Assembly (NCBI GenBank): GCA_022426245.1
Contig: JAKMDW010000063.1
Coordinates: 1 to 35,397, forward strand
From: Alphaproteobacteria bacterium
GTDB lineage: Bacteria; Pseudomonadota; Alphaproteobacteria; RS24
Length of the DNA stretch: 35,397 nucleotides
Reading direction: 5' to 3'
The notes beneath the pieces are model-generated. The model was not told the DNA's origin, made no database searches, and saw nothing but the letters and a program-made list of their open reading frames with translations. Both the position numbers and the translations under genes were made by a program. Below, piece after piece: positions 34,602-35,397 of this stretch (position 1 is the stretch's first letter; every line of letters starts with the position of its first letter).

Positions 34602-35397
34602 CGCCCCAAAAAGGCCGCGTGCTGGTTATTGCCGGTTCCGATAGCGGCGGCGGTGCGGGCATTCAGGCCGATATTAAATCGATACACGCGCAAGGCGCTT
34701 ATGCGACCACGGCCATCTCGGCGCTAACGGCGCAAAACACGCTGGGCGTGCAGGGCATTATGGACGTGCCGCCGGCCTTTGTGGCGCAGCAGATCGGCTC
34801 AATTTTATCCGACATTGGCACCGATATGGTGAAGACCGGCATGTTGGCCAAGCGGGACGTTATTGAGGCGGTGGCCGAGGCGTTGCCCGCGTTGCCGCTT
34901 ATTGTCGATCCGGTCATGGTCGCCACATCGGGCGATAAATTGCTGCAAGACGACGCGGTGAGTGCGCTGAGCAGCCTATTGGTCGCCCGCGCGTTTGTCG
35001 TCACGCCGAACTTGCCCGAAGCCGGCCTGTTGACGCGGCGCGATGTCGAGACGTTGGACGATATGAAACGCGCCGCCGATACGCTGATGCGTGACGGCGC
35101 GCACGCCGCGCTGATTAAAGGCGGGCACGGGTCAGCCAGAGTGGTGACGGATTTACTCGCCATGCAATCGGGCATGCATGTGTTTGAGCATGAGCGCGTC
35201 GACACCCAAAACACGCACGGAACGGGCTGCACGCTGGCCAGCGCGCTTGCCGGTCAACTGGCCGGTCAACTGGCACAAGCTATGTCTGAAAGTGCCGCAG
35301 ATTCTAAGTCTGCTGTGCTTGATGACGCTGGAAAACCAACCGATGCAACGCTGCGCGCGGCGACGGAAACCGCCCTCGACTACGTCCACCAAGCCAT
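34598..35397 (+). CDS. thiD: Hydroxymethylpyrimidine (phosphate) kinase, partial
   Basis: ThiD phosphorylates HMP and HMP-P for thiamine synthesis. The frame runs from GTG 34598 (overlapping the glmM stop as GTGA) to the window end without a stop; at least 266 residues. Visible are [17 protein letters not shown] (11-27), [40 protein letters not shown] and the catalytic-loop [11 protein letters not shown] (Cys211). After this, AGQLAGQL comes from a 12-base duplication. About 22 residues rich in Ser, Asp and Ala (around 228-250) are inserted before the final helix, where most ThiD proteins have only a few residues. The gene end lies just beyond the window. Confidence 0.93.
   Translation, partial: MTPQKGRVLVIAGSDSGGGAGIQADIKSIHAQGAYATTAISALTAQNTLGVQGIMDVPPAFVAQQIGSILSDIGTDMVKTGMLAKRDVIEAVAEALPALPLIVDPVMVATSGDKLLQDDAVSALSSLLVARAFVVTPNLPEAGLLTRRDVETLDDMKRAADTLMRDGAHAALIKGGHGSARVVTDLLAMQSGMHVFEHERVDTQNTHGTGCTLASALAGQLAGQLAQAMSESAADSKSAVLDDAGKPTDATLRAATETALDYVHQA
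35249..35272 (+). repeat. 12-bp tandem duplication in thiD
   Basis: GCCGGTCAACTG occurs twice without gap (35249-35260, 35261-35272), in frame and encoding A-G-Q-L twice just after the catalytic GTGC loop. Confidence 0.85.

Noticed and set aside
1-35397. Mobile element or genomic island carrying the Sul-like folP
   Set aside because: No transposase, integrase, inverted repeat or composition change was seen around folP; all neighbours are housekeeping genes in conserved order.

Overview
The window is a gene-dense piece of chromosome from an alphaproteobacterium. The case rests on gene order: xseB-ispA-dxs-tlyA; tkt-gap-pgk-fba transcribed away from a DUF4164 gene, zapA, a 6S RNA and a 5-FCL gene; then yebC-ruvCAB, ybgC-tolQRAB-pal-cpoB-tilS and ftsH-folP-glmM-thiD. 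GC content is moderate by eye (not computed). An acrylyl-CoA reductase (AcuI/YhdH) and a Sul-like folP between ftsH and glmM hint at a (possibly marine) relative of Rhodobiaceae/Parvibaculales. That placement is inference. I saw no tRNA, rRNA, CRISPR, prophage or insertion sequence.

Layout. 1-5863: a glycosyltransferase-like gene cut by the window edge, a dihydroorotase-family amidohydrolase, AcuI, an SDR (minus), a secreted DUF192 protein, an SRAP protein and a tandem VOC protein. 5860-6810 (minus): Sua5/TsaC for tRNA t6A. 6930-11864: an MBL-fold hydrolase, then xseB, ispA, dxs and tlyA, covering repair, isoprenoid precursors and rRNA methylation. 11866-17243 (minus): the central-carbon operon tkt-gap-pgk-fba, ending in a good intrinsic terminator. 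17376-18938: a sigma70-type promoter, DUF4164, zapA, 6S RNA and fau. 18942-22748: YmdB-like phosphoesterase, yebC, ruvC-ruvA-ruvB. 22749-23288: a triplicated 21-bp repeat and an orphan lipoprotein on the minus strand that interrupts the conserved series. 23427-30365: the Tol-Pal envelope cluster and tilS. 30464-35397: ftsH, folP, glmM and thiD (cut by the window end).

The most notable gene is folP (32394-33194). Its motifs are those of the mobile sulfonamide-resistance enzymes Sul1/Sul2 rather than of ordinary dihydropteroate synthase. It lies directly upstream of an intact glmM, the gene whose truncated remnant accompanies sul2 on plasmids. This looks like a chromosomal cousin of the sul ancestor in its original context. 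A second theme is in-frame short tandem duplication: a hexamer x5 in fau, 12-mers x2 in cpoB and thiD, an imperfect 12-mer x2 in tolQ, and a 21-mer x3, stop codon included, at the end of the orphan lipoprotein gene.
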